Positions 1 to 8,105 of a stretch of DNA of 64,000 bases are shown here, piece by piece; within the stretch, counting starts at the first letter, position 1; every line of letters begins with the position of its first letter. The DNA is from Planotetraspora thailandica (GTDB lineage Bacteria > Actinomycetota > Actinomycetes > Streptosporangiales > Streptosporangiaceae): NCBI RefSeq assembly GCF_016863335.1, contig NZ_BOOR01000032.1, forward strand, positions 38,359 through 102,358, given 5' to 3'. The notes beneath the pieces are model-generated. The model did no database searches and was not told the DNA's origin. It worked only from the letters and a program-made list of their open reading frames with translations. A program made the position numbers and the translations under genes.

Positions 1-984
1 CCTCACCACCAGCTCCGGCTGGAACACCACCTGCCGGTGCTCGTGATGGCCGTCAGCCTGGATCTCCTCCAGCAGCAGTTGGGTCGCCGTACGGCCGAGC
101 TGTTCGCGCGGCTGGCGTACGGAGGACAGCGGTACAGCCGCCGCCGCGGCGAATTCGATGTCGTCGTAGCCGACGATGGCGAATTCCTTCGGGATCTGGA
201 CGCCTCGTCGTGTCATCTCCTGCAGCATCCCCAATGCGAGCAGATCGTTAGCGCAGAAGACGGCGGTCGGCCGCTTGGTGCCGGGCATGTCGGCGATCTG
301 GCTGGCGGCCGCCCGCCCCGAGGCCACGGTTAGGTTGGGCGTGGTGATGGTGATCAGGTCTGCCACCCCATCGAGGACCAGCTTGGCACCCTGGTACCGG
401 TCGGCGACCTGCTGGATCGTCATCGGCCCTCCCGCGAAGGCGATCCTGCGATGGCCCTGGGCGAGGAGATGCTCACCGGCCAGGTGGCCGCCCAGTACGT
501 CGTTGACGGCGACGGAGCAGTGGCTGTACCACCCGGAGCCGTGGTCTACCAGGACCACTGGCGTCCCGCGCGCGACCAGTTCCTCGAGGCGAGAGTTGCG
601 GCTGTCGTCCACCGGGGTGATGAGGACGCCACGCACACGCTGCTCTTCCAACAAGTCCAGGTGTCGGCGCTCGCGGTCAGCGTTCTCGCCGCTGTTGCAG
701 ACCACGACCATGACTCCCTGTTCTTCGGCGACGCTCTCGGCTCCGTGCACGATGTCCGTGAAGAAGGGGTTGGCCACGTCGAGTACGACGACCGCGATCT
801 GGCGACTCCTGCCGGCGCGCAGCTGACGAGCGGAATCGTTGCGCACATAGCCAAGCTCCGCGATCGCGTCCAGGACGCGCTTGCGGGTGGCCTCCGCCAC
901 TCGTTCGGGCTGGTTGAGCACGTTGCTGACGGTGCCGAGGGAGACACCCGCGCGCTGGGCAACCTCTTTGATGCTCGTCGCCAT
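1..984 (-). CDS. LacI-family transcriptional repressor (C-terminus cut by window edge)
   Basis: A sugar-responsive DNA-binding repressor of the LacI/GalR family. The reading frame is open from an ATG at 984 to base 1, giving 328 residues with the end outside the window. Residues 1-50 are the LacI helix-turn-helix and hinge (TSIKEVAQRAGVSLGTVSNV), and the rest is the periplasmic-binding-protein-like effector domain (VVVLDVANPFFTDIVHGAE, then GYDDIEFAAAAAVPLSSVRQ near the end). The start is supported because the helix-turn-helix begins right after it. A perfect LacI-type palindrome lies about 210 bases upstream, so autoregulation is likely. Its regulon should include a sugar-use operon outside the window. 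Family call is firm; the sugar ligand cannot be told. Confidence 0.93.
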   Translation of the reverse strand, partial: MATSIKEVAQRAGVSLGTVSNVLNQPERVAEATRKRVLDAIAELGYVRNDSARQLRAGRSRQIAVVVLDVANPFFTDIVHGAESVAEEQGVMVVVCNSGENADRERRHLDLLEEQRVRGVLITPVDDSRNSRLEELVARGTPVVLVDHGSGWYSHCSVAVNDVLGGHLAGEHLLAQGHRRIAFAGGPMTIQQVADRYQGAKLVLDGVADLITITTPNLTVASGRAAASQIADMPGTKRPTAVFCANDLLALGMLQEMTRRGVQIPKEFAIVGYDDIEFAAAAAVPLSSVRQPREQLGRTATQLLLEEIQADGHHEHRQVVFQPELVVR

Positions 985-1190
985 ACCAGTTCAGCAACCC
1001 TCCGAAACCGGCTTTCCGCGAGGGCCCGCCCGGACGCGTCCCGTCTGTGCGTCATTGAAACCTACCACCCGTACGCATCCTCTCCTCCGACGGCGATGCG
1101 GCCCTTGTTCCAGGGTAGAAGTAAGCAAACTCGTCGCTGCACTGAAGGCGCTGAGCAGCGCGGGTCCGCCTCTCCCGGGGAGCCTGTTTT

Positions 1191-1202
1191 TGAAACGTTT
1201 CA
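1191..1202. promoter_or_regulatory. LacI-type operator palindrome
   Basis: TGAAACGTTTCA is a perfect 12-base palindrome with the central CG typical of LacI/GalR operators. It sits upstream of the LacI-type gene ending at 984 and downstream of the integrase remnant, so its most likely use is autoregulation of that repressor. Confidence 0.7.
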
Positions 1203-1281
1203 CGAGGTCATTGGCGTGAGATGCGGTCTGGCGTCCGTTATCAGTCGGCAAAACGGTCAACGTGGCGCTGCTTGATCAGCG

Positions 1282-1995
1282 TCAGGAGCGTGAGCGGGTT
1301 CGGGCCAGACGGTCGAGGGCTGTGTCGTCGGCCTCGGGACGGGTGTGAAGGTATTTCCTGGTGGTGGAAATGCTGTCGTGGGCCCAGCCGTTCTTTAACG
1401 ACCTGGAGGTCGGCGCCGTCGGCTGGCAGCCAGGAGGCGTGGGCGTGCCGGAGGTCATGCATCTTGACCTTGAACTCCAGTCCTGATGCGGCGAGGGCGG
1501 GGCGCCACACTTGGTCGCGGAACCAGCGGCGGGGGATGTACCCGTCGGTGTCTCAGCGACGTGGTCGGCGTGGGTCGCCGGAGGCTCGGCGCTCGGCACG
1601 GTAAACCGCGTAAACGTTCTTGCAGTACGCGCAGCGGCACTTGCCCGGAGAATACGCGCTGAGCATCCCGTGCCGATATCGCCGCCCGGCCGCGTTCGGC
1701 TCGGTCAACTCCGGATTTTGTGCCGACCCCAGCTTGGGCTGCGGCGCGGACTCCTCGGGTCGGTAGAGGAAGAGCAGGTCGTCGCGCTCCAGCTTGCTGT
1801 CTTCGATGTGCTGCTTGAGCTTCGCGGCGATCTGCGGGCTGAGCTTGAACCGGCGGCTGCTGGGCGAGGCTGGCATGCAGTTCCGCGGCATCGCGCTGCA
1901 GACGAGCGAGTTCTGCGTCACGAGTGGTGCTGGCCTCGGTGCTCGACGATCCGGTCGCGCGCTGGGCGTCGCCCCCGCCGCCGCATTTCTTGACC
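1282..1995 (-). pseudogene. Decayed site-specific tyrosine recombinase (phage/plasmid-type integrase)
   Basis: Read on the minus strand, three frames together give the C-terminal half of an actinomycete integrase. The order is: a helical stretch with DAELARLQRDAAELHASL; RRFKLSPQIAAKL; the Cys-containing insert (CRCAYCKNVYAVYRAERR, about 1620); DTDGYIPRRWFRDQVW; the catalytic HDLRHAHASWL block with ADLQVVKERLG; and the Tyr block SISTTRKYLHTRPEADDTAL, ending at 1282. The gene is broken by a frameshift near 1857, an in-frame TGA near 1555 just before DTDGYIP, and a one-base insertion near 1390 after KERLG. The N-terminal domain is not recognisable. It is presumably the integrase of a lost integrated element. 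Confidence 0.85.
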
Positions 1996-2086
1996 GTCTC
2001 TTACGTGCGGGTGCAACATCATGTGTGCAATCGATTGCGGCGTTCTGGCCGGGGGAGCGGAACCGCCCACCAGATGGGAGCGCACT

Positions 2087-2731
2087 GTGACGAACACGAA
2101 CCGCATCAGCTACGTGGCGATGGAGTCGATGGACGAGGCGATGCGAGAGGAGATGCACAGATGTGCCCGTGAGGGCACGCCCCGGCCGGAGAGCTCGGCC
2201 GTCCGCGCGCACGCGCCGAACGCCTTCTGGGCGTTCGCCGACTCCTGGAAGGCGCTGTTCCACGGTGGCGTCTGCGACCACGCGATCAAAGAACTCTGCC
2301 GGGTCTACATCTCCCGCACGGTGAAGTGCGAGTTCTGCGGCAACCAGCGCTCGGTCAAGGCCACCGCCGCGGGCTTGGCCGAGCAGCAGTACGACGACCT
2401 GCTGAACTTCGAGTCGTCTCCGAAGTACGACGAGCGGCAGCGCGCGGCGCTCTCCTACGCCGAGGCCATCGCCTGGGGCCTTGATGCCGGCGACGCGTTC
2501 TGGGAGCGGCTGCACCGGCACTTCTCCGAAGCCGAACTCGTCGAGCTCGGCTGCTTCATCGCGCTCACCTATGGACAGCAGAGCTGGATCAGGCTGCTCG
2601 GCATCGACCACCACCAGTATCTGGCGGGCACGTCGGCCGCCATGGCTCCGGGCTTCGAGACGGCCGCGGCCACGGCGGCATCGAAGGCATCGAGCGACTA
2701 CTGGGCGGCGCAGCCGAACGACCGGGACTGA
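2087..2731 (+). CDS. Carboxymuconolactone decarboxylase/AhpD-like protein
   Basis: A 214-residue, mostly helical protein of the CMD/AhpD-like superfamily, whose members are peroxidase-linked or decarboxylase enzymes. The diagnostic part is the AhpD-style redox motif CEFCGNQRS (Cys81 and Cys84), followed by YAEAIAWGLDAGDAFWERL and the helix FSEAELVELGCFIALTYG. The GTG at 2087 is preferred because GGGAG lies six bases upstream; a longer reading from 2021 lacks a ribosome site. The substrate is unknown. It stands alone between an integrase remnant and an SDR fragment, so no pathway context is left. Confidence 0.75.
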   Translation: MTNTNRISYVAMESMDEAMREEMHRCAREGTPRPESSAVRAHAPNAFWAFADSWKALFHGGVCDHAIKELCRVYISRTVKCEFCGNQRSVKATAAGLAEQQYDDLLNFESSPKYDERQRAALSYAEAIAWGLDAGDAFWERLHRHFSEAELVELGCFIALTYGQQSWIRLLGIDHHQYLAGTSAAMAPGFETAAATAASKASSDYWAAQPNDRD

Positions 2732-2794
2732 CTGGTATCGTCTCGGTCCCGGGATCGGCTTTCTGACGTAGGGACTCCCTCGCATAAGGTGTCG

Positions 2795-3030
2795 CGGGCG
2801 GTCAACAGCCTCACCGAGTCGGCTGCCGTCACCTACGGCCCGTGAAGGCATCCGCGTCAACGCGATCGCCCCCGGCACCACGCTGACCGAGATGATCCGT
2901 ACGGGGGAAGCGGATTCGCCTGGTCTCGTCGACCGGCTCAAGGCGCACACCCCGCTGCGCCGCGCGGCCGATCTCGACGAGATCGTCCAGGCCGCCGCCT
3001 GGCTCCTCAGCGACCGCTCCTCCGCAGGGT
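2795..3030 (+). pseudogene. Fragment of a short-chain dehydrogenase/reductase (C-terminal part)
   Basis: Two frames join to give NSLTESAAVTYGP then EGIRVNAIAPGTTLTEMI and LDEIVQAAAWLLSD, the C-terminal third of a classical SDR oxidoreductase (the PG motif region and the final helix). A one-base frameshift with a TGA lies near 2841. The NAD-binding N-terminus and the catalytic Tyr-x-x-x-Lys are missing, so this is a relic. Confidence 0.8.
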
Positions 3031-3482
3031 GTCCGCTGGGTCGTCGAACGAGTCGAGTGGTCTGGCGCATGCACCATCCTGGTCTTGCCCGTCCCTGATG
3101 GGCCGAAGGCCGCTGCTGTGGCGGTGCATGAAGTCTTCGCCCCGCTGGGCATCGGAGCCGAGGCGCACAGCGCGGAGTTCCCCCTCGCCGTGCTCCCCGT
3201 ACAGCCTGACGCGGACCTATCCGCCGTGAAAGCAGACAAGTGTCGGCAGGTCGGAGCCGTGATCACGAAAGATGTGATCACGGCTTTCTGTTTCTCGTTG
3301 CTCATTTGTTGCTCGGACGGAACGTCAGTTGCCGACAGCCGGCTGCCCTTCGTTGCCGCAGGTTGCCGCATACTCCGGCCCTCTCGTGGCTGTGATCGGG
3401 CTCGATGTTCAAACGAACTGCCATGAACTTATGAATCTACGACGTAAAGGGGTCCGGCGGGGCTACCCCCCGGCCAGGGCGC
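3031..3482. other. Intergenic stretch without a recognisable gene
   Basis: After the SDR fragment there is an open frame (3085-3426, plus strand) whose first 50 residues look protein-like (VHEVFAPLGIGAEAHSAEF) but resemble no family I can name. It runs straight through the terminator hairpin at 3255-3285, so only a gene tail ending near 3240 would make sense. I see no promoter or RNA gene here. Confidence 0.4.
3255..3285 (+). terminator. Strong hairpin terminator
   Basis: AGCCGTGATCAC and GTGATCACGGCT are perfect 12-base arms around a 7-base loop, followed on the plus strand by TTCTGTTTCT. It would stop plus-strand transcription leaving the region of the SDR relic. Confidence 0.75.
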
Positions 3483-4196
3483 TCACGCCGCACGATTAAG
3501 GATCTTGCGGAGGATGCCGAGGTTGTAGGCGCGTAGGGCGTGTTCGGGGGTTTCGGTCGTGTAGTTGATGTAGTCGAGGGCCAGGATGATCGGGCCGCGT
3601 TGGACGACGAGGATGGTGCTGACGGACGCGCGCTCGCCATTGACGTTCGAGAGCTGCTCGATCTGGTGGCCGTGCCAGCCGAAGCCGTCGGGTTGGTAGG
3701 CCTGGGCGGTGGAGGTTCTGCTGATCTTTTTGGTCCGGTCGACCGGGTCGCTGGTGGAGCCGTGGTAGCGGCATTGGGGCAGTCGTCGGGTGACCTGCTT
3801 CATGAGGGCGGATGCGTCGGCTTCGTTGGGCAGTACCCAGCCCTGCTGGGTGAGATGTCCCTTGTAGGGGACGCCGATCTCTTGCTTGGCGGTGGCGTAG
3901 TGCTTGTCCACGGGAACGGAGGGGATGTTCATCGGGTTGAGCGGGACGCAGACGCCCAGCTGCGTGAGGGTGCCTTCCGCGACGGTTCGCGTATAACCGC
4001 CGGTCAGGTCGGCCTCCGCAGGAGTGAGGAAGAGGTCGGTGACCTCATGGTCTGCTGACGCGTTCGCGGAGTAGGCCACCCTGCTGGAAGTCGTCGATGG
4101 GACCGACATGCCGGTGGAGGCGGGCTTGGTGGTAGTTCCGCATCCGGCCGCCGCTAGACCGAGAACTCCGACGAACGCGATAATCCGGCGACTCAT
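3483..4196 (-). CDS. Secreted lipoprotein with PknH-sensor-like domain
   Basis: A 237-residue exported lipoprotein. The first 19 residues are a lipoprotein signal peptide with lipobox LAAAGC (acylated Cys19), then a Thr/Ser-rich spacer and a folded domain with LFLTPAEADLTGGYTRTV and paired cysteines (GVCVPL, PQCRYHG). This resembles the PknH-like extracellular sensor/LpqQ type of actinobacterial lipoprotein; that assignment is by general layout and is moderate. Export and anchoring are clear; the function is not known. It is a single gene with about 380 bases of upstream non-coding DNA. Confidence 0.7.
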   Translation of the reverse strand: MSRRIIAFVGVLGLAAAGCGTTTKPASTGMSVPSTTSSRVAYSANASADHEVTDLFLTPAEADLTGGYTRTVAEGTLTQLGVCVPLNPMNIPSVPVDKHYATAKQEIGVPYKGHLTQQGWVLPNEADASALMKQVTRRLPQCRYHGSTSDPVDRTKKISRTSTAQAYQPDGFGWHGHQIEQLSNVNGERASVSTILVVQRGPIILALDYINYTTETPEHALRAYNLGILRKILNRAA

Positions 4197-4577
4197 TCAG
4201 CTCTCCGCTCTGCAGACTCTGCGCACCGGAGCGACTTTGAGGCAAGAAACGTGTCGTTAGAGCTTCGACGTCGCAAGAATGGGAGTTTTTTGAACGATCC
4301 TTCACCAGTAGGGTGATCTTGCAGTGTCGGCAAGGGCACCGAGGCCTTGAAACGGCTGTGGCTAAGGGTCTCAGCGACCCCATTGGGGCGCCGGGTTGGG
4401 GAACGCAGCGCATGCCTCTACGGTTCGAGGAATTGCCATCTCCTCCACTTCATACCTGGGCTCACGGTTCCGTCACGATGTGCCGTGACGCCCGCTGTCC
4501 GGTAAACCACTTCAATCCGGCGGCTGTCTTTCTCTCGGTCTGGCCTGACGACTGGGTCGGAAGTGGAGGAGAGCTTC
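4197..4577. other. Divergent intergenic region
   Basis: This 380-base stretch separates the lipoprotein gene (minus) from the DUF4041 gene (plus) and must hold both promoters. It has no convincing ORF, and I saw no clear -10/-35 pair or strong palindrome. The last bases (GGAGGAGAG, 4565-4573) are the ribosome site of the DUF4041 gene. Confidence 0.5.
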
Positions 4578-6074
4578 ATGACGGAATACCGGTTCAACTC
4601 GCCACCGGGATGGCCAGCCCCGCCTCCTGGGTGGCAGCCTCCTCCGGGGTGGCAACCGGACCCGTCTTGGCCTTCGGCTCCGGTCGACTGGCAGTTCTGG
4701 ATCACCGAGACCGCTTCCTTTTCTAGTCCGGCTCCCACCGTCGGTCATGCCGCACCCTCCGCCCAGGTTTCCGTTCCACAACGTTCGGGTGGTGGGCTCT
4801 TCGGCGGCAAGAAGCGACTGGAGGCGGAGAACGCCCAGTTGCGGGAGTGGGTCGAACGCCTGGGCGGCCTGGACGCGATGCAAATCTCGGCAGTGATCGA
4901 GACACTCAGTGCGGAGCAGAGCCGCTTACAGGCAGCGATTGAGGAGGCGAGCCGACAGCTGCGGGAGATCGGGGCGCAGGTTGTGCAGACAGAGGATCTG
5001 GTCTTGTTGCAGGAGGTCGGCGTCTATGAGTATCAGCATCCGCTGAGCGACGCGGTCGCCTACAAGGCGAAGTTGGCTGAGATCAAAGAGCAGATCAAGA
5101 GCATGGCCCGCAACGAACGGGCAGTACTGGGCGCGACGAACTGGACGGTCAACGGGTCGGCCGCCGAAGGGCGGCGCATGGTCCGTGACTTCTCCAAGCT
5201 GATGCTCCGTGCCTACAACGCCGAGGCGGACAACTGCGTCCGGACGATGCGCCCCTACAAGCTCCAGTCCGCCATCGACCGGCTGCGCAAGGCCGGGGAT
5301 GCGATCGTACGGCTCGGCAAGACCATGAACATCCATGTCAGCGACGACTATCACCGGTTGCGGGTCTTTGAGCTCGAGCTGACCGCGGACTATCTCGCCA
5401 AGGTCGAGGAGGAGAAGGAGCGGATACGGGCGCAGCGCGAACAGCAGCGCGAGGAGGAAGCCGCGCGGCGGGAGTTCGAACGCGAGAAGACGCGCCTGCG
5501 CAAGGAGGAGTCGCACTATCGTGCCGCGCTGGCCAAGCTGCTCGACAAGGGGGACGAAGCCGGGGCGGCGGAGTTGAAGGCGAAGCTGGAGGAGATCGGA
5601 GCCGCGGTCGCGGATGTCGAAACCCGTGAAGCCAATATCCGGGCCGGTTACGTCTACGTGATCTCTAACGTCGGCGCCTTCGGTGAGAGCGTCGTCAAGA
5701 TCGGCATGACGCGTCGTCTTGAGCCGGAGGACCGGGTCCGGGAGTTGGGCGACGCCTCGGTGCCGTTCAAGTTTGACATCCATGCGCTGATCTTCAGCGA
5801 GGACGCCGTCTCCCTCGAAGGGCGGCTCCACGACGAGTTGAGTGAGCGGCGGGTCAATCGGGTTAATCTGCGGCGCGAGTTCTTCTACGCCAGCCCTGCC
5901 GAAGTACGCAGCCTGTTGGAGGAGATCGCCGGCCAGCACCTGTTGGAGTACCGCGACGTACCTGAGGCGTTGGAGTGGCGGCAGTCGGCATGTCAGTTCT
6001 CGCCCGATTTGATCCACGCGGGGGAGCTGGCCTGCGGTGGATCAGATAGGTCTGGAGAGGGCTCCGGCTCGTAG
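4578..6074 (+). CDS. DUF4041 protein with C-terminal GIY-YIG-like (T5orf172/MUG113) domain
   Basis: A 498-residue protein. Residues 1-45 are a Pro/Trp-rich repeat (PPGWQPPPGWQ). A coiled coil (about 70-120) leads into a DUF4041-type region (about 115-265, with MVRDFSKLMLRAYNAEAD). A highly charged coiled coil follows (about 270-350, EEEKERIRAQREQQREEEAA), then a GIY-YIG-like T5orf172 domain from about 355 (GYVYVISNVG, VKIGMTRR, later LEGRLHDEL). DUF4041-T5orf172 proteins are frequent in phages and mobile elements and are presumed DNA-acting nucleases; the exact job is unknown. ATG 4578 is chosen for the GGAGGAGAG just upstream. The 3' end overlaps the convergent TniQ gene by 82 bases, so it may be transposon cargo. 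Confidence 0.82.
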   Translation: MTEYRFNSPPGWPAPPPGWQPPPGWQPDPSWPSAPVDWQFWITETASFSSPAPTVGHAAPSAQVSVPQRSGGGLFGGKKRLEAENAQLREWVERLGGLDAMQISAVIETLSAEQSRLQAAIEEASRQLREIGAQVVQTEDLVLLQEVGVYEYQHPLSDAVAYKAKLAEIKEQIKSMARNERAVLGATNWTVNGSAAEGRRMVRDFSKLMLRAYNAEADNCVRTMRPYKLQSAIDRLRKAGDAIVRLGKTMNIHVSDDYHRLRVFELELTADYLAKVEEEKERIRAQREQQREEEAARREFEREKTRLRKEESHYRAALAKLLDKGDEAGAAELKAKLEEIGAAVADVETREANIRAGYVYVISNVGAFGESVVKIGMTRRLEPEDRVRELGDASVPFKFDIHALIFSEDAVSLEGRLHDELSERRVNRVNLRREFFYASPAEVRSLLEEIAGQHLLEYRDVPEALEWRQSACQFSPDLIHAGELACGGSDRSGEGSGS

Positions 6075-7084
6075 TCCCATTCGATCTGATCTATTTCGCC
6101 TGACTGATGACGCCAGACGTGGTGCCGGGCGTAGACGCTTATGTTGCTGGTCAGCAGGTAGAGGTCGTCGGTTAGCGAGAGTCGTCGCCGGAGTTCGGCG
6201 GCGAAGTCTTCCGAGTCTGGACGGCTGTGATCCTCGCCGGCGTGGAATCGTCGTGCCGCCTCGGTCCAGTAGGGGGACAGCAGTATCGAGGCGCATATGA
6301 CGGTTTCGGGGCAGCGGGTCAGGTGGGTGAGCGTGAGAGCCGGGGCGGAGGCGTGGGCGAGCCTCCGTCTTCGGTCTTCCCACCGTGCGGGGAGTTCGGC
6401 GTGTGCGGGGGAAGGGGAGACCAGGCTGACGCAGTTGTGCGCCTCGTGGAAGGCGGTGAGGGCGGCGGAGGGCGTATGCCGGCGGGCAAGTCGGCGGTGA
6501 AGCCGGGCGGCATCGAGCAGTTCGGGCAGCGTCCTGAGGGGGATTTGGACCTGCTCCTCCTGAGTGTGCGGATAGATGGGGTAGGGCGGGTCGGCGATCC
6601 AACGGGCGTGGACGAGGCAAATCGTGTGCTGGACGGGGAGTCGGACGATGACCGGGCCGTTCATGCCGCGGGCTTTGGTGCAGTGCGTGCAGGCGAGCCT
6701 GGCGTTGTCGATGGCCTGGAGCTTCTTGAAGCGCCATCGGGGTTGCGAAGTCGCAGGCATCGTGTCGGGCGGCATGGTCAGCGTGGCGAGCAGTTGGCCC
6801 GTGGCGTAACCGCTGATCTGGGCGAGCCGGTCGAATGCCGGGTCGTTGAGTACGACGTCGTAGGGGTCGAGATGCTGATCGGCCGCCGTGGGCTGGTGCT
6901 GGGCCGTCCGCCCGCTTGGCCTGCTGGGTGTGGATGAGCCCTGGCCAAGGTGCCGGAGCAGGATGCGGGTGTCGAGGCCGTTGGCCCGGGCCAGTCGCCG
7001 AATGTAGGAGGCGGTAGTTTCTTTCGCGACCGGGGGTGCTGGGATCGGTAAGGCCCGCGCGGGTTGCTGCCAGGGCTCGATCAT
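5993..7084 (-). CDS. tniQ: TniQ-family transposition accessory/targeting protein
   Basis: A 363-residue protein. In Tn7/Tn5053-like elements TniQ/TnsD proteins take part in target selection and interact with the TniB/TnsC ATPase. Visible features are the N-terminal ETTASYIRRLARANGL (about 22-37) and a zinc-finger pattern C132-x2-C135 with C156-x2-H159 (LACTHCTKARG, HTICLVHARW), followed by helical repeats. ATG 7084 overlaps the stop of the TniB gene (ATGA, 7081-7084), showing translational coupling, so the longer open frame upstream is rejected. It is complete, although the partner transposase is truncated. Confidence 0.85.
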   Translation of the reverse strand: MIEPWQQPARALPIPAPPVAKETTASYIRRLARANGLDTRILLRHLGQGSSTPSRPSGRTAQHQPTAADQHLDPYDVVLNDPAFDRLAQISGYATGQLLATLTMPPDTMPATSQPRWRFKKLQAIDNARLACTHCTKARGMNGPVIVRLPVQHTICLVHARWIADPPYPIYPHTQEEQVQIPLRTLPELLDAARLHRRLARRHTPSAALTAFHEAHNCVSLVSPSPAHAELPARWEDRRRRLAHASAPALTLTHLTRCPETVICASILLSPYWTEAARRFHAGEDHSRPDSEDFAAELRRRLSLTDDLYLLTSNISVYARHHVWRHQSGEIDQIEWDYEPEPSPDLSDPPQASSPAWIKSGEN

Positions 7085-8103
7085 CGTTTGCTGGTAGTGG
7101 AGCGTTGGTTCTCGGCGGTGCGGTCCAGTTCTACAGCTTCCAGGAGATCGAGGGTGATGCGTTCGCTGCCGTCGATGATCGCCTCGATGGCCGCGTCGCG
7201 GATGAGGGCGGATAAGCTGCCGATCATGCCGCCGGTGCGTCGATAGAGGTATTCGGCGTGGCGCAGGAGGGTGCCCGGCTCGTGGCGGTGAAGCCGGAGG
7301 ACCTGCTCGAGTGTGGCGACCAGGGCGGCCCATTCCGCCCGTTGCCGGCTCGTGCCGTAGGCGAAGGACTGGGTGGCCACGACAGTGAAGCGGCTGGCGA
7401 TCTGCTGACCACGCAAGCCGCTGAACAGGCCAGCGCCCTCGACATCGATACCCGCGTAAACGAACGTGGCGGGGATGCGTTCAGACAGGTATTTGAGCTG
7501 GTCAGAGGTTTCCGCGCCGGGGCGGGTACTCAAGGAGAGATTGTGGATCTCATCCACCAGCACCAGTTCGGTGCTCATCGTGTGGAGTACTTCGCAAACG
7601 GCGTTGGTGATGGCGACCTGGTTGAAGCTCTTGGGCAGTGGCAGGTCCAGAAAGCGGGCGATCTCGGCCGCGAGCATCTTGGCGGTGGAGGCCGGCGGAA
7701 CGCTGACATAGACGACCGGCAGGAACGGCCCGGGAGCGACTCGGCGTCGGCGGGCGAGATGCTCGTGGTGCTTGCCCAGTTGGGAGATCGCGGTGGTCTT
7801 TCCCGTTTCTCCGGCCCCATTCACGATCAGTCCGCGGCGTGCCGACAACTGGCCGCGGTTGAGCAGCATGAGACGTCGGCCCAGTTTTGTGACCTTGTTG
7901 ACGGTCGGAGTGGCCACAACCGCGAGTCTGGAGTGATGCAGGTGCCGGGCCTGATCGTAGGTGTCGCGTTCGGCGTCGGTCAGGTGCTTCCGTTCGTCGT
8001 CGCCGAGCAGGTCCAGGCTGCTGGGCGGCTGGTCGACGAATGCGGCCCACCCAGCGCGGGTGGTCAGGGTGCCCAGGGGCAACGGGGGAGTCTGCTGGGC
8101 CAT
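7081..8103 (-). CDS. tniB: TniB-like AAA+ ATPase, transposition protein
   Basis: A 340-residue ATPase of the TniB/TnsC group, which links target DNA to the transposase. Walker A is GAGETGKTT (96-104) and Walker B is LVLVDEIHN (Asp184, Glu185). A sensor-like segment IPATFVYAGIDVEGAG follows. ATG 8103 lies two bases after the upstream transposase stop, and the stop overlaps the tniQ start by four bases, so the three genes form one operon. The domain is intact; activity depends on a transposase that is truncated here. Confidence 0.88.
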   Translation of the reverse strand: MAQQTPPLPLGTLTTRAGWAAFVDQPPSSLDLLGDDERKHLTDAERDTYDQARHLHHSRLAVVATPTVNKVTKLGRRLMLLNRGQLSARRGLIVNGAGETGKTTAISQLGKHHEHLARRRRVAPGPFLPVVYVSVPPASTAKMLAAEIARFLDLPLPKSFNQVAITNAVCEVLHTMSTELVLVDEIHNLSLSTRPGAETSDQLKYLSERIPATFVYAGIDVEGAGLFSGLRGQQIASRFTVVATQSFAYGTSRQRAEWAALVATLEQVLRLHRHEPGTLLRHAEYLYRRTGGMIGSLSALIRDAAIEAIIDGSERITLDLLEAVELDRTAENQRSTTSKR

Positions 8104-8105
8104 GG

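Noticed and set aside
176..1275. Long plus-strand open frames over the LacI gene
   Set aside because: They are antisense shadows; the minus-strand frame gives an unbroken LacI protein with a clear helix-turn-helix.
1553..3070. A 505-codon minus-strand frame crossing the CMD-like gene
   Set aside because: Only its last part matches an integrase; the remainder is Arg-rich antisense of a well-supported plus-strand gene.
4400..4430. A GGTTCGAGG stretch resembling a tRNA T-loop
   Set aside because: No acceptor or anticodon stems could be folded around it.
4926..6017. Minus-strand frame antisense to the DUF4041 gene
   Set aside because: Leu/Arg-rich without motifs; the plus strand carries recognisable domains and a ribosome site.
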